DNA from: CAYSPS01 sp964432975
GTDB taxonomy: Bacteria; Babelota; Babeliae; Babelales; UBA12409
Direction of reading: 5' to 3'
NCBI GenBank assembly: GCA_964432975.1
Contig: CAYSPS010000002.1
Span: 1 to 64,000 of the forward strand
Length of the DNA stretch: 64,000 nt
Within the stretch, counting starts at the first letter, position 1, and every line of letters begins with the position of its first letter. Both the position numbers and the translations under genes were made by a program. The notes beneath the pieces were generated by a model that was not told where the DNA came from, made no database searches, and worked only from the letters and a program-made list of their open reading frames with translations. This document shows, in pieces, positions 44,802-54,362 of this stretch.

Positions 44802-46997
44802 ATGAACGCTACCCAAGAACTTGCAGGAACCGTCGAGCGTATTATTTTTGAAAACCCAGAAACAGGTTTTGCAATTTTTGTACTTACTCAACACAATCAA
44901 AGTACCATTGTCAAAGCATGTTTACCGGCAATCAAAATTGGACAAGAAGTGCGCGCGCACGGGCAATGGGTGACTCATCCGAAATTTGGGCGACAATTCC
45001 AGGCTGACAGTTGCATGCTCACGATTCCGACAAGCGCTCACGGTATAAAACTTTATTTAGCTTCCGGTGCTCTTGCAGGTATTGGTCCAGTATATGCACA
45101 ACGCATTGTTGAAACGTTTGGCGAACAAACACTCACCATTATCGATAAAGAACCACATAAGCTTGCGCGCATCACGGGCCTGGGTAAAAAAAGAATCCAA
45201 ACCATTGTCGCAAGTTGGCAAAAACACAAAGATATCGCCAATATTATGGTTTTTCTGCAAGACAAGGGAATCAGCCCAGCTTATGCAGTCAAAATTTACA
45301 AACGATACGGCAACGCTGCAATAACAATCGTGCAAGAAAATCCCTATCGATTAGCACAAGACGTATGGGGCATTGGTTTTAAAATGGCAGACACGATTGC
45401 ACAAAACAGCGGCATTGATCACCACGACCCAGCCCGTGTTAAAGCAGGAGTTGTTCATGTCATTCATGAGGCGCTGGGCAACGGACATTTATACGTATTA
45501 CAAGAAACCTTATGGCAAAAAACCCTTGAACTTCTTGGCTTTGACCAAGAACAGAACACACGGGTGATTTCTGCGGTACAAGAATTGTGCGCACGTAACA
45601 TTCTCATATTCACCACCTGTAATGAAACACATTTAATTGGCTTGCGCAGTGCATATCAGTGTGAACAACAAGTTGCCAACCGGCTGCGCACAATTTTGCA
45701 CTATCAATCACGCCTCAAGTTTGATACAAATGCAATTTACACACAATTGCGCACGCAACAGGATCAAATCCAGTTGAATAATGACCAACAACGCGCAATT
45801 ATTACGATGCTCACGCAAAAAATCACGATCGTCACCGGCGGCCCAGGAACCGGCAAAACAACGCTCGTGCAACAACTACTTAAATTTTTGGACCAGTATC
45901 AAGTGCGATATAAACTTGCAGCACCAACAGGACGCGCTGCCAAACGCTTACAAGAAAGCACACACCAATATGCACATACCATTCATCGTTTGCTAGAATT
46001 TGATCCAGCAACTGCACAGTTTAAGCACAATGAGTATCGTACGCTCGGTCTTGATGTGCTCATCGTTGATGAGGCATCCATGATTGATATTTTTCTGGCA
46101 GCAGCCCTGTTAAAAGCAGTACCAAATACAGCCCATATATTATTCATTGGTGACATCGATCAGTTGCCGCCTGTCGGCGCTGGAAATTTTTTGCGCGATC
46201 TTATCAAAAGCTGCACATGCACGTGTATACAATTAACAGAAATCTTTCGACAAGCATACAATAGTCTCATCACAACAAATGCGTACCGTATCAATAATGG
46301 CATATTTCTCAGCACACAATTACCAAATACACTGCGCGATTTTGTATGGATTCGTGAAGAAAATGCTCACAATATTTTCAAACATCTGAGCACCATTCAA
46401 CAACGATTGGCGCCTCATGGAATTGCTTTTCATGAAACTGCCGTGTTGACTCCCATGAACCGTGGAATTAGCGGCACACAGCAGCTTAACAGATTTTTGC
46501 AACACCTCATCAACAAAACAGATGGTGCCCAAATTACGCATGGATTAACAACATTTAAAGAACATGATCGTGTCATGCAAATACGTAATAATTATGAAAA
46601 ATTTGTATTTAACGGTGACGTTGGCATCATCAACCATATCGATCTTGAAAAACAAGAACTTATAGTTGCCTATCCCGAACAGCATGTGCTTTATAAATTC
46701 GCTGAACTTGACGAAATAGTGCTCGCCTATGCAACAACAATTCACAAAAGCCAAGGCTCTGAATATGCGGCAGTTATTGTTACATTATTTACACAACACT
46801 TTACATTATTGGCGCGCAATCTTTTATATACCGCACTGACACGAGCAAAAAAATTGTGTATCCTCATAGGACAACCCAAAGCAATTGCCATTGCTATCAA
46901 AAATAAAAAAAGTTCTGAGCGCATCACGCTTTTGGGTGATTTTTTGACCAAGGAATCTGTATGCAACACGCCACACGCTATTTCATGTACGCGATAG
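44802..46997 (+). CDS. recD2: RecD2-type ATP-dependent DNA helicase
   Basis: A 731-residue superfamily 1B 5'-3' helicase of the RecD2 class that works without RecBC. The N-terminal OB-like domain (1-90) has GTVERIIFENPETGFAIF. Helix-hairpin-helix repeats (about 95-210) include GIGPVYAQRIVETFG and ITGLGKKRIQTIV. The motor has Walker A GGPGTGKTT (near 346), DEASMID (near 424), GDIDQLPPVGAG, and the C-terminal TIHKSQGSEYAAVIV with LLYTALTRAKK. The function is DNA repair. The frame is intact. Its 3' end overlaps the next gene by 37 bases. Confidence 0.93.
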   Translation: MNATQELAGTVERIIFENPETGFAIFVLTQHNQSTIVKACLPAIKIGQEVRAHGQWVTHPKFGRQFQADSCMLTIPTSAHGIKLYLASGALAGIGPVYAQRIVETFGEQTLTIIDKEPHKLARITGLGKKRIQTIVASWQKHKDIANIMVFLQDKGISPAYAVKIYKRYGNAAITIVQENPYRLAQDVWGIGFKMADTIAQNSGIDHHDPARVKAGVVHVIHEALGNGHLYVLQETLWQKTLELLGFDQEQNTRVISAVQELCARNILIFTTCNETHLIGLRSAYQCEQQVANRLRTILHYQSRLKFDTNAIYTQLRTQQDQIQLNNDQQRAIITMLTQKITIVTGGPGTGKTTLVQQLLKFLDQYQVRYKLAAPTGRAAKRLQESTHQYAHTIHRLLEFDPATAQFKHNEYRTLGLDVLIVDEASMIDIFLAAALLKAVPNTAHILFIGDIDQLPPVGAGNFLRDLIKSCTCTCIQLTEIFRQAYNSLITTNAYRINNGIFLSTQLPNTLRDFVWIREENAHNIFKHLSTIQQRLAPHGIAFHETAVLTPMNRGISGTQQLNRFLQHLINKTDGAQITHGLTTFKEHDRVMQIRNNYEKFVFNGDVGIINHIDLEKQELIVAYPEQHVLYKFAELDEIVLAYATTIHKSQGSEYAAVIVTLFTQHFTLLARNLLYTALTRAKKLCILIGQPKAIAIAIKNKKSSERITLLGDFLTKESVCNTPHAISCTR

Positions 46998-47590
46998 GCA
47001 TAAGCCTGCCTGCCTTACCCGCATTAACCGCATGTCGCACCATCATGCTCAGTCCAGCAGGAGATGCAAATCACCCCGGACGCACGCTTGCTGATAGTTT
47101 TGAACGTGGTTTAACGCGACAGCTTGCAGAAGAAATAAAACGGCAACTTGAACAACAAGAACATGTGCGCATCATCATGTCGCACAATGTGGGCGAAAGC
47201 GCTTCACAAGAACAAAAAGCAAGCTTTGCCAACAGTTTAGATGTTGATCTGTATATTGCTCTTGGTGCATATAATGCGCAAAGTGCACATATTGACACAT
47301 ATTTTTATCAAACATTAACCAATTACCAACCAACAAGTAATCGCCTCGCGTTTTACCCATTTAAGGAAATGTCGCGTAAACAACCACGCTGTAGCTGCAT
47401 CGTACCCGCAATATTGCACAAACAATTTGTTGTTAGCCCACTTCTTGGCATACCACTTCAAGCACTTGAGGGCATCAGTGCACCGGCATATTACATAGAA
47501 ATTGGACTTTCAGCCCCACAAAATCTATCAGCATTTGTCGATGCATTATGCCGCACAATCCAGGAATTAATCAATGAAAACAATACATAA
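46961..47590 (+). CDS. Degenerate N-acetylmuramoyl-L-alanine amidase-like protein
   Basis: A 209-residue protein; ATG 46985 is an alternative start closer to the recD2 stop. A hydrophobic leader ends in LTAC, a plausible lipobox. The next 100 residues follow the Amidase_3 layout: RTIMLSPAGDANHPGRTLADSFERG matches the family's (I/V)xxDPGHGGxDPG...E block, then LAEEIKRQLEQQEHVRIIMS, SFANSLDVDLYIAL and IEIGL. The zinc His of GHGG is replaced (AGD) and that of IHxN is replaced (ALGAYN), while the first Glu is kept (SFERG), so hydrolytic activity is doubtful. A GerMN protein follows, a pairing seen with real amidases. Confidence 0.6.
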   Translation: MQHATRYFMYAIGISLPALPALTACRTIMLSPAGDANHPGRTLADSFERGLTRQLAEEIKRQLEQQEHVRIIMSHNVGESASQEQKASFANSLDVDLYIALGAYNAQSAHIDTYFYQTLTNYQPTSNRLAFYPFKEMSRKQPRCSCIVPAILHKQFVVSPLLGIPLQALEGISAPAYYIEIGLSAPQNLSAFVDALCRTIQELINENNT

Positions 47591-48125
47591 AAATATTGTG
47601 AGCAGTAGCATATTTTTTACGCTCATTGGTGTCGGTTACTATGCGTGGCAACAGGAATGGGTCATTTTAAATTATCCGTGTCATACAACATATAAAAACC
47701 GCAGCGATCAACTGACCAACAAACGCGTCATCATTTGGTATGCGTATGAAGACCAATTACACAAAGAAGCAACCGATGTCATTTGGTCTTCAATCAGACC
47801 AACTGAAAATGCACACCGTCTTGTACAACGCACGCTCAGCCTTTTGCAAGAAAATCATGTTATTAAAAAAAGCTCAGTAAGCATGGCACTCGCTCACTAC
47901 ACCGGCCAAGAACTCTTACTCTTCTTTGACCATGCCCCATTAACAAATGCCATGAGCGTTAAAACAAAGCTCATGATCATACAAAGTATACTCAAAACCC
48001 TGCATGAAAATAATATACCATTTAAAATGATACGCTTCTTTGTTGGTAACGAACCCATGTCAGATATGCATCTAGACTTTCAACAATCATGGCCCATTAC
48101 CGGATTTGATACAACTAAAACATAA
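47574..48125 (+). CDS. GerMN-domain membrane-anchored protein
   Basis: A 183-residue protein with an N-terminal membrane anchor (SSSIFFTLIGVGYYAW). The rest fits the GerMN (sporulation/spore germination) fold: KRVIIWYAYEDQLHKEA, VQRTLSLLQ, HYTGQELLLFFDHAPL, TKLMIIQSILKTLHENNIP and the ending IRFFVGNEPMSDMHLDFQQSWPI, close to the family's V..(V/I)DG...LGHLDLS.P. In non-sporulating bacteria GerMN proteins often accompany amidases. It overlaps the preceding gene by 17 bases. This organism shows no other sporulation gene here. Confidence 0.65.
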   Translation: MKTIHKNIVSSSIFFTLIGVGYYAWQQEWVILNYPCHTTYKNRSDQLTNKRVIIWYAYEDQLHKEATDVIWSSIRPTENAHRLVQRTLSLLQENHVIKKSSVSMALAHYTGQELLLFFDHAPLTNAMSVKTKLMIIQSILKTLHENNIPFKMIRFFVGNEPMSDMHLDFQQSWPITGFDTTKT

Positions 48126-48208
48126 ATTAAGTTGTCAAGCACAAAAAAAAATAGTTAACTGAAAAACAGCGTAAGTTACCTGAAATTTTTTATCAAAAGG
48201 ACAGCAGT

Positions 48209-48409
48209 ATGAATATTTGGAACTCTCTCAGCCCAGTTCAGCGCGGAATCGTTTACATCGTTGCCGGCAGCTTAGTCATGCTTGATGCGCTCAACATTTT
48301 AAGCACTACCGTACATTTTTTTGTACTCATTGCCGCGATCGGACTTATTATCTATGGCATCATGCTTACGCATATTATTGACTTAATTATGGGCAAGAAA
48401 AAGCTATAA
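48209..48409 (+). CDS. Small two-helix membrane protein
   Basis: A 66-residue protein with an AAAGGA site. Two hydrophobic segments (GIVYIVAGSLVMLDAL and FFVLIAAIGLIIYGIML) end in a Lys-rich tail. No family is assigned; the pattern resembles DUF2892/YgaP-type membrane proteins. Its stop overlaps the convergent MscS gene by 6 bases. Confidence 0.65.
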   Translation: MNIWNSLSPVQRGIVYIVAGSLVMLDALNILSTTVHFFVLIAAIGLIIYGIMLTHIIDLIMGKKKL

Positions 48410-51400
48410 TTCTCGATTCAGTGTAACATCGTACGTTTGCACGGCGAACTTGATATTGTTTTTTGTAAATTCCTTGACCATTGCAAAGCGAATATCGCTT
48501 CGAATGTTCCATTGATCACCTACGTGCTGAAGACTTAAAAATGCACGCACTACCATCTCAAGTCCATTAATACCAAAGTGATTTAATCGAATAATTGGCG
48601 ACGGATTTTTAAGTACGTCAGCGTTTTTGTCCAAAATTTCTAAAACAATACGCTTTACTTTCTCTGGATCAGAATCATAGGTTACGGCAAATTTAATGTC
48701 ATCAAATGCGAAATACTGGCCAGCATAGTTCCAATTATACAAAACGGAGCGCGTTACCTGAGAATTTGGAATAATAATGTTATAACTATTTTTTTTACGC
48801 AAAATAACTGAACGTGGCGTAATTTTACGCACGAAACCAGTCTGGTCACTTTCAGAGCTCGTTAAACGAATATAATCACCAATTTTCACTGAACGTTCAA
48901 CCAAAATAATAAAATATGCGATAAAATCATTAGCCGGCTCGCGAATCGCCCATGCAACACCGAATGCAAACAAACCAATGGCGACAGGAATCCAACCACC
49001 AAGCCCAATTTGCTGCAAACCAATAATTAAAATTAATGCAACGATAATATACGTACTAATACGTGAAACGGTGTTTTTAATACCAACATCAATTTGCAAC
49101 AGTTGATAAATACGCGCAAGAACATAACGCGCAAACAATGATGCAATAAAAAATCCACCAAAAATAAAGGCTACAAAAACTCCTAACGAACCCAATGTAA
49201 TTGGTGTCGTTTGTCCAGCAATTTCACCTGGCACACGTGCAATTTCAACATTGAAAAATTTAATAATACTTTCAAAACTCGTGCTGTAACCCCAAATTTT
49301 GGCTAACATGCCAATTGCCAGCAAAATCACAACAACAAAGCTGAGCACGATAAAAAGTGCATACCACGTTGTTGCATATGCGAAACGATCCCGAACCGTC
49401 TCATCACGAGTTTCAAAAAAGAGCATCGATGAATAATGCTTAAATACGTTTTGCAACAACCATAAGCCAGCGAACAAAAGTACCGTCAACAAAGAAGATT
49501 GAACAACAGTTGCAACCAATCTACTATACCCAACAAATGGGTCACTCATCACAATAAGTACAACAACTACCAAAAGCACCAAGGTGTAATAGCGCTCCAA
49601 ATATTCGCGCACAAATCCCNNNNNNNNNNNNNNNNNNNNNNNNNNNNNNNNNNNNNNNNNNNNNNNNNNNNNNNNNNNNNNNNGCAAGGCATCTAAAACA
49701 ACATCTTTTGCCATGAGAAGCATGATGAGTGAAATACGCGTAATAATTGAGTACATTGCAAGAAGCAATGTTGGCAACTCAGAGTATCCATAACTGACGG
49801 CCAAAAATGCTTCTCGTACAAAATAAATAACGACGGTTACAAACACGAAGAAGCGCAGCACCCACATAAATCTCCGATAAAACGGATCTTCCATAAGTGC
49901 AACGTTATGCTCAGCATAATAACGAACACATGCACGAATCAAAAAGCAAACGTACACGATACTCAATAAATAAAACACCAGTTTAGTGCGACTCCCAACC
50001 CCAACAAGAGCATCAAAACGAATGAGATAAAAAAGGATTGACCATGCAAGAATGCCAAATAAATAGGTACGACAAAAATCAATGATTGTTGCAAAAAAAT
50101 TGGTGACCAACTGCAAACCATGACTTTGGGCACCAGCACGCAAAAGCTTACTTACCAATGGCAAGCCAAAGAGTAATAGCACATATAAAAGCACGAGCGC
50201 CATAAGAACAAATAAAATATTCAAAAGCGCAAGCGGATCATGAAAAAGCAAACTAAACCATGTTATTACGTCAGTTACTGTTGCACGTGAAATTAAGTTC
50301 GCTATTTCTTCGAAGAAAAATCGTACATCGCTTACGGTACTTTTAACCCCTTCCCACGTAATAGCACTTGCAGTGCGCTGCCAAATCCCTTCAGCAGATT
50401 CGAGTTTATACAACATCATCTCAACACGATGGCGTAAATCACTCAACTGCGCACCGATACCGGCATAAACTTTTAATAACTGTCCATTAATATCAAGCTG
50501 CAAATCAACAGCCTTATCAGCATCATCCAAAGTTGGCAACAACTCTTTACGTACATAGTCAGGAACCCCACTTTCTTGCATTATTTGTTTAATGCGTGAA
50601 TTTGCGCGTGTTTCAATGCTCATTAATTGCTCGGTCATTTTACGCTGATTAGCATAATTCGTAAGCGCCTGGTCAAATTCGGCACGTTTGCTCGCAAAAT
50701 AGGTTAAGCGCTCTTGATGTACCGTATCATCACGCATAAGCGTACGTTGCACAATCGCCAACCATGTCTTTAGAATTTCAACATTAAGTTCAGCTGCAAC
50801 CAATTGATATTTGAGCGCATCAGCCTGAGCCCGAAAGAGCATAAGTTCGCGTGCAATCGTATCTGCCATCTCAAATGCAGCGGCCGCTTTGTAACAACCG
50901 ACAGCATCTGCTTCTGTCGCCGGATCAAAACGCCATTCTTGTAATTTTTGTGTATCTTTAATGGGTTGCTCAAGTGAATTATTAAGTTTTTCAAATTGCT
51001 TATTGGCAATCTCATATTGTGCATTCAGTGTTTGAATGTGCCCATCGATCCCAGCAAGTTTTTCATCAATTTCTCGTTTTTTTTCATCAACTGCAATTTG
51101 CGCCGCTTGAATATCAAGCGTATGTACCCACAAGCGCCGTTCAACTTGCGTAACGTCATGTTTGTAGACCGCAACCTTTGTGGTTGCAACGGTAGCATCA
51201 AGTTGCGCATTTTCACGGCGCACCGTTAACTCACGTTGCGCAAGCGCAGTACTTTCGGCATGTCGACGTACAATTTGAATTTCAAGATCCAGTAATTCAC
51301 TTTTCTGCTCACGCTCTTGCGCATCCATTGGCTTTTTTGAGGCAAGAAATGCACGTCGCTCATCTTCTTTTCGTTGCGCATCACGCTCAAGTTGCGCAAG

Positions 51401-51973
51401 TAATTGCCCATTTTTCTGAAGCTCGTCATTCACATGCTTTTTATCACGAACAGCACGATCAAGCTCTTGTTGCGCACTCAATAATTGTGTTGCAGTTTGC
51501 TGAAACTCAGCAAACGTATATGAATCTTTATCTGGGATGCGCCCCGCATCAAACTGCGGGTTACTCAAAAAAAGCTTAAGATTTTCAATTGCCGCCTTAA
51601 GCGTTTGCACATATTGTTCATGATTCTTTTGTAAATCACCAAGCGCGTTAGAAAGTTCGGTCAGCAACGACTCTTTTTTGCGAATAAAGGAACGCTCACC
51701 TTCACTTTTTGCATGTATTTTTTTCTGTGCCAATATCTGTGATTGTGTTGCAATAAGCGCAATCTGCTTTTTTGTTTCTTCAACAGATGGTGCGACAGAT
51801 AATGCTTGCGCCAAATCATCGTTGTAACGCTTGAGCGATTGCTCTTGCTCAGCATACTTACCAATAACGGATGATTTTCCATCAAAGCGTAAGAACTCGG
51901 GCAAAAAATGAGCCGCCTCAAGCCAAAAAATTGGAATAAAAATAAACAAAATACCACGCATTATTCTGCTCAT
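48404..51973 (-). CDS. Giant mechanosensitive channel of the MscS family (MscK/MscM-like)
   Basis: About 1189 residues, including a 64-N gap. A signal peptide (ILFIFIPIFWLEAA) is followed by some 480 residues of periplasmic coiled coil (ALSVAPSVEETKKQIALIATQ to RHRVEMMLYKLES). A long multi-helix membrane region spans about residues 560-950. The C-terminal MscS core has the pore helix GWIPVAIGLFAFGVAWAIREPANDFIAYFIILVERSVKIGDYI and the beta domain GFVRKITPRSVILRKKNSYNIIIPNSQV. The layout matches large MscS proteins that release osmolytes on hypo-osmotic shock. The start ATG overlaps the recO-like stop as TAATG. Large channels suit an intracellular life with osmotic changes at release (inference). 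Confidence 0.88.
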   Translation of the reverse strand: MSRIMRGILFIFIPIFWLEAAHFLPEFLRFDGKSSVIGKYAEQEQSLKRYNDDLAQALSVAPSVEETKKQIALIATQSQILAQKKIHAKSEGERSFIRKKESLLTELSNALGDLQKNHEQYVQTLKAAIENLKLFLSNPQFDAGRIPDKDSYTFAEFQQTATQLLSAQQELDRAVRDKKHVNDELQKNGQLLAQLERDAQRKEDERRAFLASKKPMDAQEREQKSELLDLEIQIVRRHAESTALAQRELTVRRENAQLDATVATTKVAVYKHDVTQVERRLWVHTLDIQAAQIAVDEKKREIDEKLAGIDGHIQTLNAQYEIANKQFEKLNNSLEQPIKDTQKLQEWRFDPATEADAVGCYKAAAAFEMADTIARELMLFRAQADALKYQLVAAELNVEILKTWLAIVQRTLMRDDTVHQERLTYFASKRAEFDQALTNYANQRKMTEQLMSIETRANSRIKQIMQESGVPDYVRKELLPTLDDADKAVDLQLDINGQLLKVYAGIGAQLSDLRHRVEMMLYKLESAEGIWQRTASAITWEGVKSTVSDVRFFFEEIANLISRATVTDVITWFSLLFHDPLALLNILFVLMALVLLYVLLLFGLPLVSKLLRAGAQSHGLQLVTNFFATIIDFCRTYLFGILAWSILFYLIRFDALVGVGSRTKLVFYLLSIVYVCFLIRACVRYYAEHNVALMEDPFYRRFMWVLRFFVFVTVVIYFVREAFLAVSYGYSELPTLLLAMYSIITRISLIMLLMAKDVVLDALXXXXXXXXXXXXXXXXXXXXXXGFVREYLERYYTLVLLVVVVLIVMSDPFVGYSRLVATVVQSSLLTVLLFAGLWLLQNVFKHYSSMLFFETRDETVRDRFAYATTWYALFIVLSFVVVILLAIGMLAKIWGYSTSFESIIKFFNVEIARVPGEIAGQTTPITLGSLGVFVAFIFGGFFIASLFARYVLARIYQLLQIDVGIKNTVSRISTYIIVALILIIGLQQIGLGGWIPVAIGLFAFGVAWAIREPANDFIAYFIILVERSVKIGDYIRLTSSESDQTGFVRKITPRSVILRKKNSYNIIIPNSQVTRSVLYNWNYAGQYFAFDDIKFAVTYDSDPEKVKRIVLEILDKNADVLKNPSPIIRLNHFGINGLEMVVRAFLSLQHVGDQWNIRSDIRFAMVKEFTKNNIKFAVQTYDVTLNREL
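49620..49683. other. Assembly gap (64 N) inside the MscS gene
   Basis: Sixty-four N in the multi-helix membrane part. The same frame is open on both sides. Confidence 0.95.
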
Positions 51974-52572
51974 TACTGATCAACCCTCGATAAAAAATTA
52001 ATCGTTTTCAACAACCGACCGTACGGATGACTCTTAATACATTGATAGATAAAAATAACGAGCTCACTTGCCTGACGCCTTGTCAACCCCCTCTTTATAA
52101 GTGTATCACAAGGCTGTGTTAAAGACGAGCTCACTGACAACTGAGCCACTTCAACTGGATAGAGACCAATTGAAAAAAGTAGTTTAGCAACAAAAATTTT
52201 TTGTCGTTCATAATCAGTCGCAAAATCTTCAAAATGACCTAATAGGTATGAACCCAAAGAAAAAATTTCTGACTGTCCACTGCCAACGGGCAAAAAAAAG
52301 TAACAAAGCTCCAACACATGATGCAAAAAAAGCTGTGTAAAAGCAGTTTCATATGTCGGCATAGACAAAAGTTCAATATGACGAACAAAACGATCTGGTT
52401 CTTCTGGCAACTCATATCCAATCATAGCACCAATGCACGCATAACCTGCGCCTTGCCAACGATGAGGAATCAAACTAATATGACCAGCGTGTTCATCGAG
52501 CACCGAAATTCGCAATCGATGTGGAAAATGTTTTTTTAAAATTATGCCGCGAGAATGCACAGCATGCCCCAA
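51973..52572 (-). CDS. recO: RecO-like DNA repair protein (short)
   Basis: A 199-residue protein. The N-terminal HSRGIILKKHFPHRLRISVLDEHAGHISLIPH follows the OB-fold of RecO (gIVLk.r.y.E.d.i.tlft...G.i..va.G). The helical middle and end (FTQLFLHHVLELCYFFLP, FVAKLLFSIGLYP) fit the RecO C-terminal domain, but the zinc cysteines are not apparent. It is shorter than usual (about 240). There is no in-frame ATG near the start: TTG 52572 and GTG 52560 are the options. It overlaps mscS by TAATG. RecO loads RecA on SSB-coated DNA. Assignment is moderate; no recR is nearby. Confidence 0.5.
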   Translation of the reverse strand: MGHAVHSRGIILKKHFPHRLRISVLDEHAGHISLIPHRWQGAGYACIGAMIGYELPEEPDRFVRHIELLSMPTYETAFTQLFLHHVLELCYFFLPVGSGQSEIFSLGSYLLGHFEDFATDYERQKIFVAKLLFSIGLYPVEVAQLSVSSSLTQPCDTLIKRGLTRRQASELVIFIYQCIKSHPYGRLLKTINFLSRVDQ

Positions 52573-52800
52573 ACAAAGAAATCACAATATACTATTTCGT
52601 AACTTAGTTAACGATAGATTCACACAAAAAGCAATGCTTGCAGAAACCCCAATCAAGATCATAAACGAAATATTATTGTGACACGCTTTAAAGAGCTTCA
52701 GGAACGCAACCGCGAAAAGCGCACATCCATTTGACATGTTCGGCCATATGGTTAACATTGAGATTAATATTTTCTGTAAAACTATTGACAGAGGAGTTTT

Positions 52801-53595
52801 ATGTACAAGAAATCAGTCAAGTCACTTGCACTCATAAGCGCGTTTGTATCAACAAACATGCTTTTGTGCATGCAAGACCAGATCAAAATAGAGGCTCAAA
52901 AGAGAGGCGTGGCTTTTGCTCAAGCACAAAAAGCACGGCAAGAAGCATGGAACAACATGACAACTGCGCAACAGAGAGAGGCGCTTCGTCAACTGTGGGA
53001 AGACCCTGAATATCAAGCGGCACAAGCCGTCTATAAAAAAGAGCGGGCTGAATACGAAAAACGTAATCAAGCATGGGTAATTCTTTCCAAACGTTTAAGC
53101 CAACTCAAGCGCACAGGACAAGAATTTCGTTTTTCGTCAAACCCTTGGCCTACGCTCGTTGAACCAACAAGCGAAGAGTTTGAAAATCTTCGCACGGCAG
53201 AACAGGCAGCACGAGAACAACAAGAAAAAGCTTGGGATTCTAGTCAAAATGCGCAAGCACAGTACGAGGCAATTGCACAGAAGAAGGTTCCAACAACAAA
53301 ACGTTGGGCAAACCAGCCTATGTTGTATCTTGTTCAGAGTTATTTACTTACTCCATATATGCTCGACAGCAGCACCACTGAGATAATCAAGGAATTCGTG
53401 CGACCAAACATGGCTCCCGTAGAACAATATTGCGCACAAGAACTTACAAAAATTATGGAAGCTGAAAAAAATCGCCCAAGCGATCCAGCTTTAGAACAAG
53501 AATGGGCACAAAATATCGCCAAAATGCGCTTAGACTTATATCTGACTCTTGAAAGCTTTTTAGACGCCTTTAAAGATGAAGACCCCTCTAATTAA
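52801..53595 (+). CDS. Exported coiled-coil hypothetical protein
   Basis: A 264-residue protein with a GAGGAG site before the ATG. The leader MYKKSVKSLALISAFVSTNMLLC is followed by Met-Gln. The body is Gln/Ala/Glu-rich coiled coil (IEAQKRGVAFAQAQKARQEAWNN and onward), with a Pro/Trp break (SNPWPTLVEPTSEEF) and a C-terminal helical part. TTGACA at 52731-52736 with TAACAT at 52753-52758 may be its promoter. The first of three small exported genes in a row; the function is unknown. Confidence 0.72.
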   Translation: MYKKSVKSLALISAFVSTNMLLCMQDQIKIEAQKRGVAFAQAQKARQEAWNNMTTAQQREALRQLWEDPEYQAAQAVYKKERAEYEKRNQAWVILSKRLSQLKRTGQEFRFSSNPWPTLVEPTSEEFENLRTAEQAAREQQEKAWDSSQNAQAQYEAIAQKKVPTTKRWANQPMLYLVQSYLLTPYMLDSSTTEIIKEFVRPNMAPVEQYCAQELTKIMEAEKNRPSDPALEQEWAQNIAKMRLDLYLTLESFLDAFKDEDPSN

Positions 53596-53621
53596 ACTCT
53601 TTCCAATCTCAAGGATTTTGT

Positions 53622-54200
53622 ATGTTCAAGAAAACTTTTCTATCGCTTGCGATCATCAGTACATTTGTAAACATGCCTGTTATAATCGGCATGCAAAAAA
53701 GAGTTCAAAATCGCACGGGACACTGGATCGCCAACCATCCTGATGCCGTCACGGCTCTTTTAACCTTTGCTGGCGCCGGCTTAGGGGTATTGAGTCGGCA
53801 TGAGACCATTGCGCGCACGTTAATAAGTGCTGCTGGTGGTAGCGTTCTCGGTCTTTATGTTGCCTTAGCACTTAAAGATACGGGCCATGGCGGAAAACTA
53901 TTGCCGCGCAATGCAAGCGAAACAGGTAATGATATTGTACATGCCTTTAGACTCGGCGGCGCATGCTTACTCATATTAGGGGCTACCGCGCTCAGCAGAT
54001 CTTGTCATGGAAAAATTCTTGGCACTTTTATGGGAATAAGTGGGGCACTTGCGGGTTTACAAGCCTCAGCAGTTGCGATTGATAAAGCGCAAGAACACAT
54101 TTTTTGGATGGAAAAATTTGGCAAACCTGCAGAAAGCACCACAGACATGCAAAAATCCATTCCAGCAGAACCAACCAGACAAAACGAACAGTTCAAATAA
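53622..54200 (+). CDS. Exported Gly/Ala-rich membrane-associated protein
   Basis: A 192-residue protein. The leader MFKKTFLSLAIISTFVNMPVIIG is followed by Met-Gln and resembles the leaders of its two neighbours. The middle has three Gly/Ala-rich hydrophobic helices (VTALLTFAGAGLGVL, TLISAAGGSVLGLYVALAL, ACLLILGATALS), which may insert into a membrane. The C-terminus is polar. It follows the previous gene by 26 bases and ends with a terminator. No known family. Confidence 0.7.
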   Translation: MFKKTFLSLAIISTFVNMPVIIGMQKRVQNRTGHWIANHPDAVTALLTFAGAGLGVLSRHETIARTLISAAGGSVLGLYVALALKDTGHGGKLLPRNASETGNDIVHAFRLGGACLLILGATALSRSCHGKILGTFMGISGALAGLQASAVAIDKAQEHIFWMEKFGKPAESTTDMQKSIPAEPTRQNEQFK

Positions 54201-54227
54201 CCAATTTTTATTTGAAAATATTTGCTC

Positions 54228-54257
54228 AGAGGGCGAGCTTACTTCGCCCTCTCTTTG
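54228..54257 (+). terminator. Rho-independent terminator
   Basis: The stem AGAGGGCGA (54228-54236) and its complement (54244-54252) have a 7-base loop, followed by CTTTG. It ends the unit containing the 52801 and 53622 genes. Confidence 0.7.
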
Positions 54258-54362
54258 TAAAAACAAAAATGACATATAGTTATATACGCATTGACTTTTT
54301 TGTAAAAAAATTCAAAATTATACTTTAAGGTTATTTTAAATTATTTCAAAAAAAGGGTTTTT

